Of a stretch of 64,000 nucleotides of DNA, positions 61,825-64,000 are shown piece by piece. The stretch spans positions 9,990,506 through 10,054,505 of the forward strand of contig NC_049991.1 of assembly GCF_000003815.2 (NCBI RefSeq), read 5' to 3'. The notes under the pieces were generated by a model. The model did no database searches. It was not told where the DNA came from and saw only the letters and a list, made by a program, of their open reading frames with translations. A program made the translations under genes and the position numbers. The stretch comes from Branchiostoma floridae (lineage: Eukaryota > Chordata > Leptocardii > Amphioxiformes > Branchiostomatidae). Position 1 is the first letter of the stretch; each line of letters opens with the position of its first letter.

Positions 61825-63572
61825 CTAAAAACATTTACGATGTACCATAGTCGGACCAGTCTCATCGTATTCTTCCTTACTGATCCACATCTCTTGGAAT
61901 GTAGACAGGGCCGCTAGGGTGGAGCCACCTTGCCAGGCCGCGAGCTTCCTCTCGGGAGGAGCGATGACGTTGATCTTCATGGTGCTGGGTGCCAGGGCGG
62001 TGATCTCCTTCTGCATACGGTCGGCGATGCCGGGGAACATGGTATTGCCACCGGACAGCACGGTGTTGGCGATATCTCGCGTAATGTCCACGTCAACTCT
62101 TTTGATTGTCTTAAATGCGAGTTCGTGGACGCCTGGCATTTCCATACCTGAAGTTGAAACAAAAAGGAAAAGATCTCATACAGTTTCTTTTAAGTCCTTT
62201 AAAGTGTTTGTAACTTTCTCATTTTTTTCCATTATTCTCATTTTCTTGCTAATTGTGTCTGCGCATTTTCCTGCCATCTTGCAGGACCAACTTTGGACCC
62301 GGGCCTTCCCCTCCACGTCTCTCTTTACAACATTTTCTGAGCCTGTCACTCAACAATATTTAAATACCTACGGATACACATCATAACGTTTTCATGAAAA
62401 TAAAGTTAAAGACAAAGGCGTTATGCCCGAATGTACATCACAATATGAAGAGTCACGCCGTAACCTGAAACCATTCTCTATTAAACGATTACAAATCCGA
62501 TGAACATCATTTCACCTATTAAACCTGGTTGAAACAGTGCCTCTGGGCAGCGGAACCTCTCGTTACCGATGGTGATGACCTGTCCGTCCGGCAGCTCGTA
62601 ACTCTTCTCCAGAGTAGAACTGGAGGCGGCCGTGGCCATCTCCTGCTCAAAGTCCAGGGCGACGTAGCACAACTTCTCCTTAATGTCACGAACGATGTCC
62701 CGGTCACCTTGATGAAAAATGTACTTGGCGTTATTACTGGCCATCACATCGACATTCCAAATACATGAACTTGAGACAAAATTGATATATAGCACGAGGG
62801 AGTGTGTTGATATCATCCCACTCTCTTTTTTTCCTTGGCCCAAACTAAAATCAGACATTGGATAGTTTCGTACTTGTTGTCGCAAAGCATTCTCCTACGC
62901 AGATGGACCACAGTCGTGTCAAAACCTCCTGTGTTTACCTCTGCTTTCTTGAGCACTCAGACCAGTTAGGGACCGCCCTACTTATAGATATTAATGAGCT
63001 TGCCCTTATATGGGCAGTCAGCCGTTGGGGATCGGGCGTAGGAGGATGGAGCCATGTAATACGTAACATGATTGTCTGATAGCTTCCCAGTGGCCTTTGC
63101 GAGACAGCTTGCGACAACAAAAAGCCCAAGAAAAGCCTATTCTCTGATTGGTTGACAGCTGGTTTGTGGCGACAATCATAATAACTACTGATAGGGCATG
63201 AGATAGCAGGGCCCCATAGGCTAATGCCGTTGGGGACCGGGCGTTAGGAGGATGTCGCAAAGTTGTATCCCCTCTAATTAAGAAGTTACACTGCACAAGC
63301 CATTGTCCTTTTACAATATACACACCTGTTGTCACGAAGGTGTAGCCCCGCTCTGTCAGGATCTTCATCAGGTAGTCTGTGAGGTTCCTCCCGGCCAGGT
63401 CCAGATGGAACACGGCGTGCGGGAGGACGTACCCCTCGTAGATCGGCACGGTGTGGGTCACACCGTCCCCGGAGTCTATCACGACTCCCGTGGTGCGGCC
63501 ACAGGCGTACAGGGACAGGACAGGCTGACTTTGGAGGTACATGGCGGGAACTATGAACGTCTCGAACATGAT
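61825..63572 (-). CDS. Actin gene 4, partial: exons 3-5 visible
   Basis: Exons 63326-63572, 62516-62707 and 61825-62147 are in frame and use the same intron sites as gene 3. Exons 1 and 2 are not in the window. Shared with gene 3 are [15 protein letters not shown]-type GDREIVRD after codon 204, and [20 protein letters not shown] (Ile341 to Gln). Differences: Tyr169 is kept, Cys for Ser in YACGRTTG, and one residue fewer at [10 protein letters not shown] (normal [11 protein letters not shown]). Similarity to gene 3 in the intron before exon 3 ends at about 63870, exactly where exon 2 should begin. Either exon 2 is further away behind an insertion, or the 5' half has been lost and this is a truncated copy. 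Confidence 0.8.
62878..63290 (-). pseudogene. Remnant of a second exon-3 end inside intron 3 of actin gene 4
   Basis: Positions about 63255-63290, continued at 62850-62887, match the last codons of gene 3 exon 3 and its donor (AGAGGGGATACAACTTTGCG for AGAGGGGATACAGCTTTACG). The functional exon 3 of gene 4 lies above it, with a different end (GTGACAACAG). The remnant is split by a small transposon (62888-63254). Confidence 0.65.
62888..63254. mobile_element. Small hAT-like MITE (367 bp) in actin gene 4
   Basis: TCGCAAAG flanks both ends (62880-62887 and 63255-63262), an 8-bp duplication. The ends CATTCTCCTACGC and, inverted, CATCCTCCTAACGC are short terminal repeats. A second copy of the right end (CCGTTGGGGATCGGGCG) lies inside at about 63023-63046. 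Confidence 0.75.
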
Positions 63573-64000
63573 CTGTGATTCGAAGTTGGGTACAGGTTAA
63601 CAACGACAGAAAGGTTGCTAAATGTAAAGTGACCAAATGGGTAACAGGTACTGCTTCTTAAAATAGACACGGGCAGCATTTGAAGAAAGAAATCCACTGG
63701 CCTCAAAGCCCTAAAAAAGACTATGGGACTAACTTTACCTTCTGTCTGTTCTTCGAAAGTGGCACTGTTAAAATAAGCTACCAACTTAAGTGCAGAGCCA
63801 CATATATGAAAGAAAATAAGAGAATATACTTTTAATGAATTACACAGAAAAAAAAACAAAGCCATACTTCAACCATCTCCGAACCCATGCAAAAATGGAC
63901 TGTTCCAAAAGTGAATATCAAAAACGTCAACCTTCGCGCGAGAATGGACTATTCGTGAGGTACTTCCACTTAAGATGGACCAGTTCAAAACAATTCTAAA
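63573..64000. other. Intron 2 of actin gene 4 (to about 63870) and unknown DNA beyond
   Basis: 63573-63870 is similar to intron 2 of gene 3 (58455-58740). From 63871 the sequence is unrelated and carries short near-repeats such as AATGGACTGTTCC, AATGGACTATTCG and GATGGACCAGTTC. Confidence 0.55.

Overview
The window looks like a chordate nuclear genome, most likely amphioxus (Branchiostoma). The genes have short exons with GT-AG introns. The introns are packed with small DNA transposons and tRNA-derived SINEs, and the encoded proteins match vertebrate SLC38A10, tepsin, ATP synthase subunit f and actin at about the distance expected for a cephalochordate. The species call is inference. Two runs of N (15391-15565 and 20100-20199) are assembly gaps, and both fall in or beside exons of the SLC38A10-like gene.

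Layout. 1-11.3 kb is mobile DNA. A non-LTR retrotransposon (LINE) on the minus strand is split by an 8.1 kb insertion made of two tandem DNA elements, one 7.6 kb and one 0.55 kb. They share the same ends and the same 6-bp target-site duplication. Removing the insert leaves one 979-codon endonuclease/reverse-transcriptase frame. 13.3-23.9 kb (minus) is an SLC38A10-like transporter with 11 transmembrane-type exons and a long charged, glutamine-rich tail. 24.5-31.5 kb (plus) is tepsin, the AP-4 accessory protein, head to head with SLC38A10 across a 595-bp shared promoter. 33.5-35.3 kb (plus) is ATP synthase subunit f. 39.0-44.3 kb (minus) is a small FAM104/VCF-like gene with a roughly 3.1 kb 3' UTR and a 3.1 kb hAT-like insertion in an intron. 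45.5-64 kb is a minus-strand cluster of four actin genes with identical intron positions but unusual sequences. Between them lie a duplicated 1.45 kb intergenic block and several CArG boxes.

How the parts relate. SLC38A10, tepsin and actin are also near each other on human 17q25.3 (from memory), so this may be an old syntenic block. The actin genes fall into two classes. Gene 1 (375 aa) is close to normal actin. Genes 2, 3 and 4 carry changes in the DNase-I-binding loop, at a residue of the ATPase site, or in the barbed-end groove, while keeping full length, the frame and all splice sites seen here. A CArG box followed 18-22 bp later by a perfect DR1 nuclear-receptor half-site pair occurs three times in the cluster and may be a shared control module.

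Most likely to be new: the diversified actin cluster, the tandem transposon pair sharing one target duplication, the in-frame duplication of a splice acceptor plus half-exon in tepsin, and the repeated CArG-DR1 module.
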